Assembly: GCF_900088125.1 (NCBI RefSeq)
Contig: NZ_FLQT01000003.1
Span: forward strand, 1,239,071-1,303,070
Source of the DNA: Peptoniphilus pacaensis
GTDB taxonomy: Bacteria; Bacillota; Clostridia; Tissierellales; Peptoniphilaceae
DNA length: 64,000 bases
Direction: 5' to 3'
The translations under genes were made by a program, and so were the position numbers. The notes beneath the pieces were generated by a model. That model was not told the DNA's origin and ran no database searches. It saw only the letters and a list, made by a program, of their open reading frames with translations. This document shows positions 35,865 through 43,081 of the stretch, piece by piece (position 1 is the stretch's first letter; each line of letters begins with the position of its first letter).

Positions 35865-36698
35865 ATGACGGATTTACATTTAACAGAACAACAACAAAAA
35901 TATCTACTGTGCTTTACCGAAGAGTACCCGAGCCGCACGATTATTGACTTAAGTCAAATCTTTGCGTGTTCCAGACCTAATGCAAAGAAAATGCTGGACC
36001 GCATGGTCAAGGCCGGGATTTTATACAAACAAAAAAATGATTACTACGTCACTGAAATCGGCATGTTGATTAAAGATAAATTGGAGCGGGAAAAGCAATT
36101 GCTTGCTCTAACCATGCAAGGCATTTTCGGCCTTGAAGAAGATCGGGCCACGAGCTTTTCCTCTCAGCTTATCGGCAGGGGAGAGGATTGCATTGCCTGC
36201 TTCCTCTCGCAAAAATCGAAGCTATTCGAGCATTTGCCGGAGCCGGGGCAGAAGGTGCCCGGGGAATTTCTTCTTCACATTTTGGAAAAGAAGACCTATC
36301 CCGTTTATCTCACTATTTTTCAACAGCATATTGACGAAAATGAAGCGGTGATTCGCCCTTCCATGGCCAACAACGTCTTTGAGCACAAAGCGGATCTGGT
36401 CATCAGCGCATCGCCCCATGTGGTATTTGCCACCCGTCCTTTAAAAAAGGAACACAAAGGGCATATGAAACACGGTGCGGTTAAAGAGTTAGTTTACCAA
36501 AAAGACGGCGAAAGCTACGCCATCCCCTTTAAGGATCAGCGAGTGGAAATTCCTCTGGATGTTTTCGGCGAGTGGACCTATTTAGGCGGCGGCGTCTTGG
36601 TGTCTTACACCTGGTTCCGCTCCCATGCGGCGGTAAACTTTTCCGGCCACCGGGCCGAGGCGAATTATCTCTTGGTTTTAAATCTTGCACAATGTTAG
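35865..36698 (+). CDS. DtxR-like transcriptional regulator with unusual C-terminal domain
   Basis: A 277-residue protein. Residues 1-65 form a winged helix (SRTIIDLSQIFACSRPNAKKMLDRMVKAGILY) like DtxR/MntR repressors. Residues about 70-115 resemble the DtxR dimerisation helices. The place where DtxR has its metal-binding Glu-His pair reads SSQLIGRGED here, so those ligands seem lost. The C-terminal 150 residues match nothing I recognise and contain His and Cys. The sister regulator of the streptococcal Shr operon, MtsR, is a DtxR protein, so control of haem uptake is likely. The signal could be haem instead of free metal. It is the first gene of the import operon, followed after 16 bases by a DUF454 gene. 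Confidence 0.72.
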   Translation: MTDLHLTEQQQKYLLCFTEEYPSRTIIDLSQIFACSRPNAKKMLDRMVKAGILYKQKNDYYVTEIGMLIKDKLEREKQLLALTMQGIFGLEEDRATSFSSQLIGRGEDCIACFLSQKSKLFEHLPEPGQKVPGEFLLHILEKKTYPVYLTIFQQHIDENEAVIRPSMANNVFEHKADLVISASPHVVFATRPLKKEHKGHMKHGAVKELVYQKDGESYAIPFKDQRVEIPLDVFGEWTYLGGGVLVSYTWFRSHAAVNFSGHRAEANYLLVLNLAQC

Positions 36699-36714
36699 TT
36701 AAAGGAGCGGATTT

Positions 36715-37092
36715 TTGAAAATACTTTTTATGGCCTTGGGCTTTCTTTTTACAGGAATCGGCCTGATCGGTGTGTATCTGCCGTTGCTTCCCACTACGCC
36801 CTTTTTGCTTTTGGCGGCGGCGTGTTTTGCCCGCGGCTCGGAAAAATTTCACACATGGCTCACCCAATTGTCCATGTATCAAGACAATGTGGCGCCCCTG
36901 TTGGAAGGAAAGGGCATGACCAAAGAGAAAAAGTACAAAGTGCTCGCGCTCATTACCGTGCTTCTGGCCATTTGCTTTTTCGTGATTCCCGTGAAACACG
37001 CCCGCATGGCCATCGTCTTCGTACTGGCGCTACACTACTATATTTTCCTGAAACGCATACCGACTCGGCCTGCATCAACTGCAGGCGAATAA
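36715..37092 (+). CDS. YbaN/DUF454 family small membrane protein
   Basis: A 125-residue protein with three to four membrane spans and the DUF454 signature GLIGVYLPLLPTTPFLLLAAACFARGSEKFH near the start. The family has no proven function. The start is TTG 36715 with AAAGGAG 7 bases upstream; no ATG gives a full N-terminus. The stop overlaps an ATG of the next frame, so it is part of the same operon. Confidence 0.85.
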   Translation: MKILFMALGFLFTGIGLIGVYLPLLPTTPFLLLAAACFARGSEKFHTWLTQLSMYQDNVAPLLEGKGMTKEKKYKVLALITVLLAICFFVIPVKHARMAIVFVLALHYYIFLKRIPTRPASTAGE

Positions 37093-37112
37093 TGACTACA
37101 AAGGACGGGGAC

Positions 37113-38975
37113 ATGAAACGACGATATAACTTCATACTTCTGATGGTCCTCGTCTTTTTACTTATCCCTGGCGGGGCAAGCGCCGGCCAAGGCGCGGTCA
37201 AAGTTAAGCTTTTAAAAAAATCGGAAGACGTACCGTCTATGGCGCAAAAGGCATTAAGGCCGGAGGCGAAATGGGTTGACAAGGGCAATGAACGAGTGAT
37301 TACCCTGGAATTTTTGCCCCTGGAGTTTATGGGCACCCGGGGCTATTTAGGCGAAGTCACTGTGGCGGGGCATGCGTGTCGTGTTACGAGCTACTACAAA
37401 GAGTATGACAGTCACAATCATCCGAAAAACGGAAAAGATAGACGCATGAAGGGGAAGCCCTATCCGAAAACCTTGGAATTTTCCGTGAGCCCCAGCACAT
37501 CTCTTTGTGATTTGAAATTTTACGTCCCGGTCATGGGCGAAATGGGCTTTGGCGAGCAAGAGGCGCGACTGAAAATTGAATGGCCCGATGCCGATAAGGG
37601 CGGGGCATCCCGAGAAGAGAAGCGTTCTCTCCCCTCCCAAAGGGCGCCTTTACAAAAGGCCTCGGCCCCTATGGATTTAAAGGACGGCCTTTATGCCATC
37701 GACGTGTCGTTATGGCACGAAACGGAAGACAAGCCCTCTATGGGCAACGGTGCCCTGGATCATAAGGCGGAGCTTTTCGTAAAAGACGGCAAAGCCACTT
37801 TGTTTTTGGGAACGAAGGCCTTAAGCGTTTCAAACATTCAGGCGTCTTTGTGTCGGGTGTTTTATGAAACCGATGAAGGCTTTTCCGCCGCAGTCCCTCA
37901 CTGCTACGACTTAAAGGTAGAGGGAGAAGAGCTGCCGCGGCCGAGGATTTTCGCCCTGCCCTTAAAAGAAAAAACCGACATGATGAAGGTGAAGGTGGAT
38001 CCAAAGGTGGCGCCTATGGGGGATGAGCCATTAAATGCCCGGTTGAAATTGGATTTTAAAAGCCTGAAGACGATCAATGCCGATGAGACGACATTGGCCC
38101 TGCAGGCAAAAAACGGCGCAAAGAGGCCTTCCTTCAAGGAAGCCCACGACTACGTGGATAAAGGCGTCGTGCTTTCGGTGCCGGCCAACGGCTTTGACGA
38201 GGCCTTTGAGTTTTACGCCAATGCCCTTGTGGGAGGCGATCTTCAAAATCAGCTGCAAAAGCTTCAGCTTCCCCTCGGAACGAAAGCCTATCGCATCGAA
38301 GCACGTCGGCCCATTAAGTCGATTCCGAAGGATTACAAGGATTCGGTGCAGACACTGGGAAAAAGACTGGAGCCGCTAAAGCCGGTGACCGTCGCCCTTC
38401 CCTTCAGCGGATCGGGGGAGATTTATAACGAAAAAGGTGAAAAGCTGAAATCGAAGGCGAGTGGCGGAAAAATTTCCTTCGAAACGAAAAGCCTGGGCGT
38501 CTTTTTTATTAAAACTCAGGCAGCTTTACCGAAACAAGTTGGCAAAAACAGCGGCTTTACAGCGAAACCTCCGGCAAAAGCCGCTGCGCCTGTCGCCCCT
38601 GCGGCTGTTCAACCCTCGCCGGCAAGGTTGGCAAGTGCTTCTGCTGCGGCACCTGTCTCATCGAGTGCTCCCGAAGCCCCCGCCCCCGAAGGGGAGGACG
38701 GCTATGAAGGGGCCGATGATTGGGATGCGGAGGATATCCCGGAAGGGGACGGTCAGGAAGACTCCCAACTCGCCGATGAAGCGGGCGATACCGCAGACCT
38801 ACATCCGACGAATAATGAAGCTTTGCAAGAGAAAGAGAGGCCGGGTCTGATTATTTTCTGTTTAATGATTATCTTTGCCGCCCTCGCAGGCGGTCTATAT
38901 ATGACGCGAAAGTATTACCTCATGTACATGGACGAGCTTATTTATGAAGCGGACAGAAAGAAGGAGGAACGATGA
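37113..38975 (+). CDS. Membrane-anchored protein with two NEAT-like haem-binding domains
   Basis: A 620-residue protein. Signal peptide 1-25. The first NEAT-like domain lies at about 27-155 (KSEDVPSMAQKAL ... PVMGEMGFGEQEARLKIEW). The second lies at about 190-325 (DGLYAIDVSLWHETEDKPSMGNGAL ... MGDEPLNARLKLDF), a close match to anaerobe NEAT domains. A beta-rich unassigned region (about 330-480) and a Pro/Ala-rich linker follow. A C-terminal membrane span lies at about 578-598 with a charged tail. Neither domain shows YxxxY on the last strand; both keep S-M near the start and a Met before ARL. I chose ATG 37113 for the signal peptide; ATG 37092 would add seven residues. Its likely role is to pass haem from the wall to Shp and the importer. 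It overlaps shp by ATGA. Confidence 0.82.
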   Translation: MKRRYNFILLMVLVFLLIPGGASAGQGAVKVKLLKKSEDVPSMAQKALRPEAKWVDKGNERVITLEFLPLEFMGTRGYLGEVTVAGHACRVTSYYKEYDSHNHPKNGKDRRMKGKPYPKTLEFSVSPSTSLCDLKFYVPVMGEMGFGEQEARLKIEWPDADKGGASREEKRSLPSQRAPLQKASAPMDLKDGLYAIDVSLWHETEDKPSMGNGALDHKAELFVKDGKATLFLGTKALSVSNIQASLCRVFYETDEGFSAAVPHCYDLKVEGEELPRPRIFALPLKEKTDMMKVKVDPKVAPMGDEPLNARLKLDFKSLKTINADETTLALQAKNGAKRPSFKEAHDYVDKGVVLSVPANGFDEAFEFYANALVGGDLQNQLQKLQLPLGTKAYRIEARRPIKSIPKDYKDSVQTLGKRLEPLKPVTVALPFSGSGEIYNEKGEKLKSKASGGKISFETKSLGVFFIKTQAALPKQVGKNSGFTAKPPAKAAAPVAPAAVQPSPARLASASAAAPVSSSAPEAPAPEGEDGYEGADDWDAEDIPEGDGQEDSQLADEAGDTADLHPTNNEALQEKERPGLIIFCLMIIFAALAGGLYMTRKYYLMYMDELIYEADRKKEER

Positions 38976-39952
38976 AAAAAATTCTCTCTCTTCTTTTGGC
39001 TCTGCTTCTGTTGTTGCCGTCTCGTGCCTTTGCCAATGGACCGTGCATTGTAGATATGCGAGCATCCTATCGCCATCCCGCCACAGGGGTCATTGAGGAT
39101 TCCGGCAAAAACGAAGGCATCGGTCAGGGCATGGCGGAAGGCGTCTTGCATCCACAGGCCCTTTACGAGGAAGTGGGCGGCAAGCGCTTATTAACCATTC
39201 GCCTCCACATGATGGACAATGTGTCCAAGGTCGGCATTGCCGTACAGAGAAAGGGGGCGAGCGGCTTTAGCAATGCGAGCTACGACTCACCTCAAGGCGG
39301 CGGCGAATGGAAAGATTTTCGCTTTCAGCTGCCGGCGAAGGAATGTGTGATTCGACTAAGTCTTTTCATCGACGCCATGGGCAGGGAAGTCATCTTCTAT
39401 GGCGACATGGGTAAGATGACGCCGGGGAATACGGATTTCGTTTTATCCGCCGGCGGTGGTTCGGCACAAAAGGCGGCGGCTCCGGCGAAAAGCCCTTCGG
39501 CTTCCCAAGCCAAAGTGGACAACGCCTCGCCCGGCAAAGCCCCTGCGGCGACGCCGGCGAGCCCTTCTCCTGTAGAGAGCGCCACTCAGGATGCATCGGC
39601 ACCGAATGAAAATGCCGACGCCACGACCCACGGCGGCGAATCGGGCCTCGGCGATACGGAAAGCGACATCGGATACGAGCACGGTCTTTTAACGGAAGAT
39701 TCGCCGGAGATAAAATCTCTTGAAGGCGGCGAAACCGCCAAGGACGACAAAACCGAGACGCCAAAGAAAAAAGCCCCTTGGGGGCCTGCGACGCGAATTG
39801 TCTTCGCGTCCATGATGGCGATTTTGGTCTTTGTGACTTGCGGCGCCCTGGCGGCCGGCGGCCTGTTTTATGTTTTGGCACAGAAAAAGCGCCTGCTCAA
39901 TGAATTAAGAGAGGAAGATGACGATGAAGACTTCAGTTTTGAAGATTTTTAG
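38972..39952 (+). CDS. shp: Shp-like haem-binding surface protein
   Basis: A 326-residue protein with a signal peptide at 1-22. The Shp domain lies at about 25-165. Its segments SYRHPATGVIEDSG, IGQGMAEGVL, LLTIRLHMMDN and FIDAMGREVIFY follow those of streptococcal Shp, a bis-methionine haem protein that hands haem to HtsA. A Pro/Ala/Glu-rich linker covers about 165-270. One membrane span (about 272-303) and an acidic tail DDDEDFSFEDF follow. AAGGAGG precedes the ATG. It is located directly before the haem-type ABC importer, the same order as shp-htsABC in Streptococcus pyogenes. Confidence 0.85.
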   Translation: MKKILSLLLALLLLLPSRAFANGPCIVDMRASYRHPATGVIEDSGKNEGIGQGMAEGVLHPQALYEEVGGKRLLTIRLHMMDNVSKVGIAVQRKGASGFSNASYDSPQGGGEWKDFRFQLPAKECVIRLSLFIDAMGREVIFYGDMGKMTPGNTDFVLSAGGGSAQKAAAPAKSPSASQAKVDNASPGKAPAATPASPSPVESATQDASAPNENADATTHGGESGLGDTESDIGYEHGLLTEDSPEIKSLEGGETAKDDKTETPKKKAPWGPATRIVFASMMAILVFVTCGALAAGGLFYVLAQKKRLLNELREEDDDEDFSFEDF

Positions 39953-40808
39953 TGTCGCCCTCGCCCTCTTTTTGCTCGCGGGTTGCGTCAATCAAAAGGC
40001 GAAACCGGAAAAGCGCATGGACGGTGATCACGCGCGGATCATTACCACATCGGCGGCTTGTGCCGACATTATGGACAAGCTGGATGTGGATCTCGTCGCC
40101 ATTGCGGATTCGCAATTGGAATCGCCGCCGGCGCGATACGCCAACTTGCCCACCATCGGCATGGCCATGAATCCGGATATGGAAAAAATATCATCCCTCA
40201 ATCCGGATTACGTTTTTTCGCCGGCGAGCCTTATACCCGATTTACTTCCCAAGTATCGAGCGGCGGGCATCCATTTCGGTTTCATGAACCTATCCAATGT
40301 GCCGGGGATGTACCGTTCGATTGAAGATTTAGGCCATTTACTCAATCGGGAAAAAGAAGCGGAAGCCCTCGTAAAAGATTACGACGAGTTCATGAAGGAT
40401 TTTAAATCGAGAAACAAAGGCCCCGCCCCAAAAGTGTTAATTTTAATGGGCCTTCCCGGATCCTATGTGGTGGCGACAGACAAATCCTATGTAGGTAGCC
40501 TCGTTAAATTGGCGGGGGGAGAGAATGTCTACCCCGACGACGATCAGCAATTTTTAACGGTCAATACAGAAGATATGTTGGAAAAAGATCCGGACATTAT
40601 CCTCAGAACGGCACACGCCATGCCCGAGAAGGTGCATCAAATGTTTCAGGATGAATTTAAAAACAACGACGTCTGGAAACATTTCCGAGCTGTAAAAGAG
40701 AATAAAGTGTATGACCTTAATACGAAGATATTTGGTATGAGTGCCAATTTTTCCTACAAAGAGGCACTGGGTGATTTAGAAAAGGTGTTCTATGGACAAG
40801 GGAATTGA
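39918..40808 (+). CDS. Haem/siderophore ABC importer, substrate-binding lipoprotein (HtsA/SiaA-like)
   Basis: A 296-residue lipoprotein with lipobox LLAGC near residue 20. It is a cluster-A-III (class III) periplasmic-binding-type protein: two lobes joined by a long helix (GMYRSIEDLGHLLNREKEAEALVKDYDEF). Motifs such as ITTSAACADIMDKL, LNPDYVFSP and KLAGGENVY are typical of BtuF/HtsA/FhuD relatives. Position after shp makes haem the likely ligand. The gene starts inside the 3' end of shp (35-base overlap), which implies tight translational coupling. The start may be ATG 39918 or the ATG 6 bases later. Confidence 0.88.
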   Translation: MTMKTSVLKIFSVALALFLLAGCVNQKAKPEKRMDGDHARIITTSAACADIMDKLDVDLVAIADSQLESPPARYANLPTIGMAMNPDMEKISSLNPDYVFSPASLIPDLLPKYRAAGIHFGFMNLSNVPGMYRSIEDLGHLLNREKEAEALVKDYDEFMKDFKSRNKGPAPKVLILMGLPGSYVVATDKSYVGSLVKLAGGENVYPDDDQQFLTVNTEDMLEKDPDIILRTAHAMPEKVHQMFQDEFKNNDVWKHFRAVKENKVYDLNTKIFGMSANFSYKEALGDLEKVFYGQGN

Positions 40809-41808
40809 CGAATTAAAACAAAAAGCATTGAGGCGATGGATTTCCTTCGCCGCCGTCGCCGTCCTTTTGGTCGTGGTCTTTTTCTTCTCCCTGACGGAAG
40901 GCTCTTTAAAATTAGGCGTGGGTCAAATTCTGCGGGGGCTTTTCTCCTCCTACGACGGAGATGTGGCGCGGATTTACGATTTGCGCTTCCCCCGCGTCTT
41001 TATCGCCATCTTAGCCGGTGCGGCCCTCGCTACATCGGGTACGCTTTTGCAGGCGGTGATGAAAAATCCCTTAACGGATCCCGGGATCATCGGCATTTCT
41101 GCGGCGGCCAACTTTGTAAACTCCATGGTCCTGGCCCTGTCGCCTGCCCTTATGGGCTTCTCGCCCCTGTTCTCCATTGCCGGCGGTCTTTTCGCCTACT
41201 TTTTGATCTATACCCTGGCATGGGACGGCGGCGTTCGCCCGACGCGGCTGATTCTCGTGGGCGTGGCGCTGAACATGACCTTCATCGGCATCGGCGAAGG
41301 CATTAAATCCCTGATGGGAAGAAATTTGAGCACCACTCAAGCCATTATCGAAGGGAATGTGGCACAGAAAACCTGGAGCGATGTGCATATTCTCTGCCTC
41401 TACGTAATAATCTTTTTAGTGGCGGCGTTATTTACCATCCGCTCTCTGAATCTATTGAGCCTGGAAGATAAAACCGCCCGCGCCCTGGGTGTGCGCGTGG
41501 ACCGGGACCGCTTTATCGTGGCCCTTATCGCCATTATTTTGGCGTCGGTGACCACGGCGGTGGCGGGGGTCATCGGCTTTTTGGGTCTCATCGTGCCCCA
41601 CATCGGCCGGGTTCTCGTTGGGGGCGATCACAAATACCTTCTGCCCTTTAATATGCTCCTCGGCAGTTTGGTCTTGCTTCTGTCGGACACGGTGGGGCGC
41701 ATCGCGGCCTACCCCTACGAAATACCGGCGGCGGTCATTATGGCCGTCTTCGGCGGGCCCTTCTTTATCGCATTGTTGAAGCTGGGAGGCGAAAACTATG
41801 GAGATTAA
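40792..41808 (+). CDS. Haem/siderophore ABC importer permease (FecCD family)
   Basis: A 338-residue permease with about nine to ten membrane spans. FecCD signatures include LRFPRVFIAILAGAALATSG, LLQAVMKNPLTDPGIIG and the late VAGVIGFLGLIVPHIGR segment that meets the ATPase. The length is normal. The start ATG 40792 lies 17 bases inside the upstream gene. It works as a dimer with the next ATPase to import the substrate of the lipoprotein, probably haem. Confidence 0.92.
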   Translation: MDKGIDELKQKALRRWISFAAVAVLLVVVFFFSLTEGSLKLGVGQILRGLFSSYDGDVARIYDLRFPRVFIAILAGAALATSGTLLQAVMKNPLTDPGIIGISAAANFVNSMVLALSPALMGFSPLFSIAGGLFAYFLIYTLAWDGGVRPTRLILVGVALNMTFIGIGEGIKSLMGRNLSTTQAIIEGNVAQKTWSDVHILCLYVIIFLVAALFTIRSLNLLSLEDKTARALGVRVDRDRFIVALIAIILASVTTAVAGVIGFLGLIVPHIGRVLVGGDHKYLLPFNMLLGSLVLLLSDTVGRIAAYPYEIPAAVIMAVFGGPFFIALLKLGGENYGD

Positions 41809-42565
41809 AAACCTAAGCTACGCCTATACCAAGGGCCACTTGATTCTCAACAAGCTCAATTTAAAAGTGACACCCGGCGCTATTACCACCTTAATGGGCG
41901 CCAATGGCTCGGGAAAATCCACTCTATTGAAAATATTGAGCCGCCAAATGAAGCCGAGCCGCGGTCGAGTGCTTTTGCACGGAAAAGATATTTTCTCCTA
42001 TCCGCCGAAAGACTACGCCCGTGAGCTGGGCATCGTGCATCAGCAAAATCGAATCATCGGCGATTTAAAGGTGAAAGACTATGTCTCCTACGGCAGAAAT
42101 CCTTACTTAAAGCCCCTGCAGAAGTATTCCGCGGAGGACATGGAAGAAATCGAGCGGGCCATGGAAATGACCGGCATCACGGAATTGGGGCAGAGAGAAA
42201 TCAGAACCCTATCCGGCGGGCAAAAGCAGCGGGTGTTTATCGCCATGGCATTGGCTCAATGTTCCGATATTCTTTTGCTGGACGAGCCCACCACTTATTT
42301 GGACATTAAGTATCAGCTGGAAATTTTGCGCCTGGTGAAAAAAATCAACGAAGAGCGCAACACCACCATCGTCATGGTGCTCCACGATATTATGCAGGCG
42401 ATAAATTATTCCGATGAAGTTATCGGCATGTACCACGGTAAAATCGTCTACCAAGGGGATCCCAAAGAAGTGCTCAACAGCCGGATCATCAGTAAATTAT
42501 ACGGCACGGAACTGGAATTGCTTCACGTAGGCGATGCGTCCATTGTGAAACCGAAGGAGGATTAG
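41798..42565 (+). CDS. Haem/siderophore ABC importer ATPase
   Basis: A 255-residue ABC ATPase of the FepC/HtsC type. Walker A is GANGSGKST, the signature LSGGQKQRVFIAMAL, Walker B ILLLDEPTTYLD, and the H-loop is MVLHDIMQ. All catalytic residues are intact. GGGAGG lies upstream of ATG 41798 and the gene overlaps the permease by 11 bases. It is the energising subunit of the importer. Confidence 0.94.
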   Translation: MEIKNLSYAYTKGHLILNKLNLKVTPGAITTLMGANGSGKSTLLKILSRQMKPSRGRVLLHGKDIFSYPPKDYARELGIVHQQNRIIGDLKVKDYVSYGRNPYLKPLQKYSAEDMEEIERAMEMTGITELGQREIRTLSGGQKQRVFIAMALAQCSDILLLDEPTTYLDIKYQLEILRLVKKINEERNTTIVMVLHDIMQAINYSDEVIGMYHGKIVYQGDPKEVLNSRIISKLYGTELELLHVGDASIVKPKED

Positions 42566-43081
42566 ATGAAAGGATTTATTGCGTATTCGTCGAAGACGGG
42601 CAATACAAAGCGCATGGCGCAATATTTATACCAGGCCATGAAAGAGGACCGGGATTTGGTCCTGCTGGATTTAAAGGACAAGCCGGATCTGGCGATCTAC
42701 GATTACGGCCTCCTCGGCGGCTGGTGTGATCGGGCCTTGCCCGACAAGGCGGTAATGAAGGCCTTGGAAGGGGCGCCGAAAAAACTCGGGCTCTTTTTAA
42801 CCATGGGCGCCATGCCCGATTCCGAGCACGGCGACCGGGCCATGGAAGGCCTCGAAAAATGCCTCGCCGATCATAAAAAGGAAAGCTTGGGCACTTACTT
42901 GTGCCCCGGGAAGGTAGACGAAAAATTAGCCGCCCGCATCGACTTACTCCTCTTCGTGCCCAAGGATGCGCGGGAGCAGATGAAGGAAGCCTCCCGGGAT
43001 TCCAGAGAGGCGACGGAGGATGAGCTGAAGGAAGCGGCGATGTATTTCGCAGAACAATTGGAAAAAGGAGGAGTTCGATGA
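42566..43081 (+). CDS. Flavodoxin-like protein in the haem operon
   Basis: A 171-residue protein. YSSKTGNTKRMAQYL at residues 7-21 is the FMN-phosphate loop of flavodoxins. GLLGGWCDRALPDKAV and LFLTMGAMPDSEHG fit the next two loops. It starts directly after the ATPase stop and overlaps the next NEAT gene by ATGA, so it belongs to this operon. Flavodoxin-like proteins work with haem-degrading radical-SAM or tetrapyrrole-reducing enzymes in some anaerobes. A role in reductive iron release or haem breakdown is therefore plausible, but it is inferred from context. The sequence is cytoplasmic, with no signal peptide. Confidence 0.8.
   Translation: MKGFIAYSSKTGNTKRMAQYLYQAMKEDRDLVLLDLKDKPDLAIYDYGLLGGWCDRALPDKAVMKALEGAPKKLGLFLTMGAMPDSEHGDRAMEGLEKCLADHKKESLGTYLCPGKVDEKLAARIDLLLFVPKDAREQMKEASRDSREATEDELKEAAMYFAEQLEKGGVR

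Noticed and set aside
38461-38850. Sense-strand frame of 129 codons within the two-NEAT gene
   Set aside because: Arg/Lys/Pro-rich out-of-frame translation of the linker and membrane part of the real protein.
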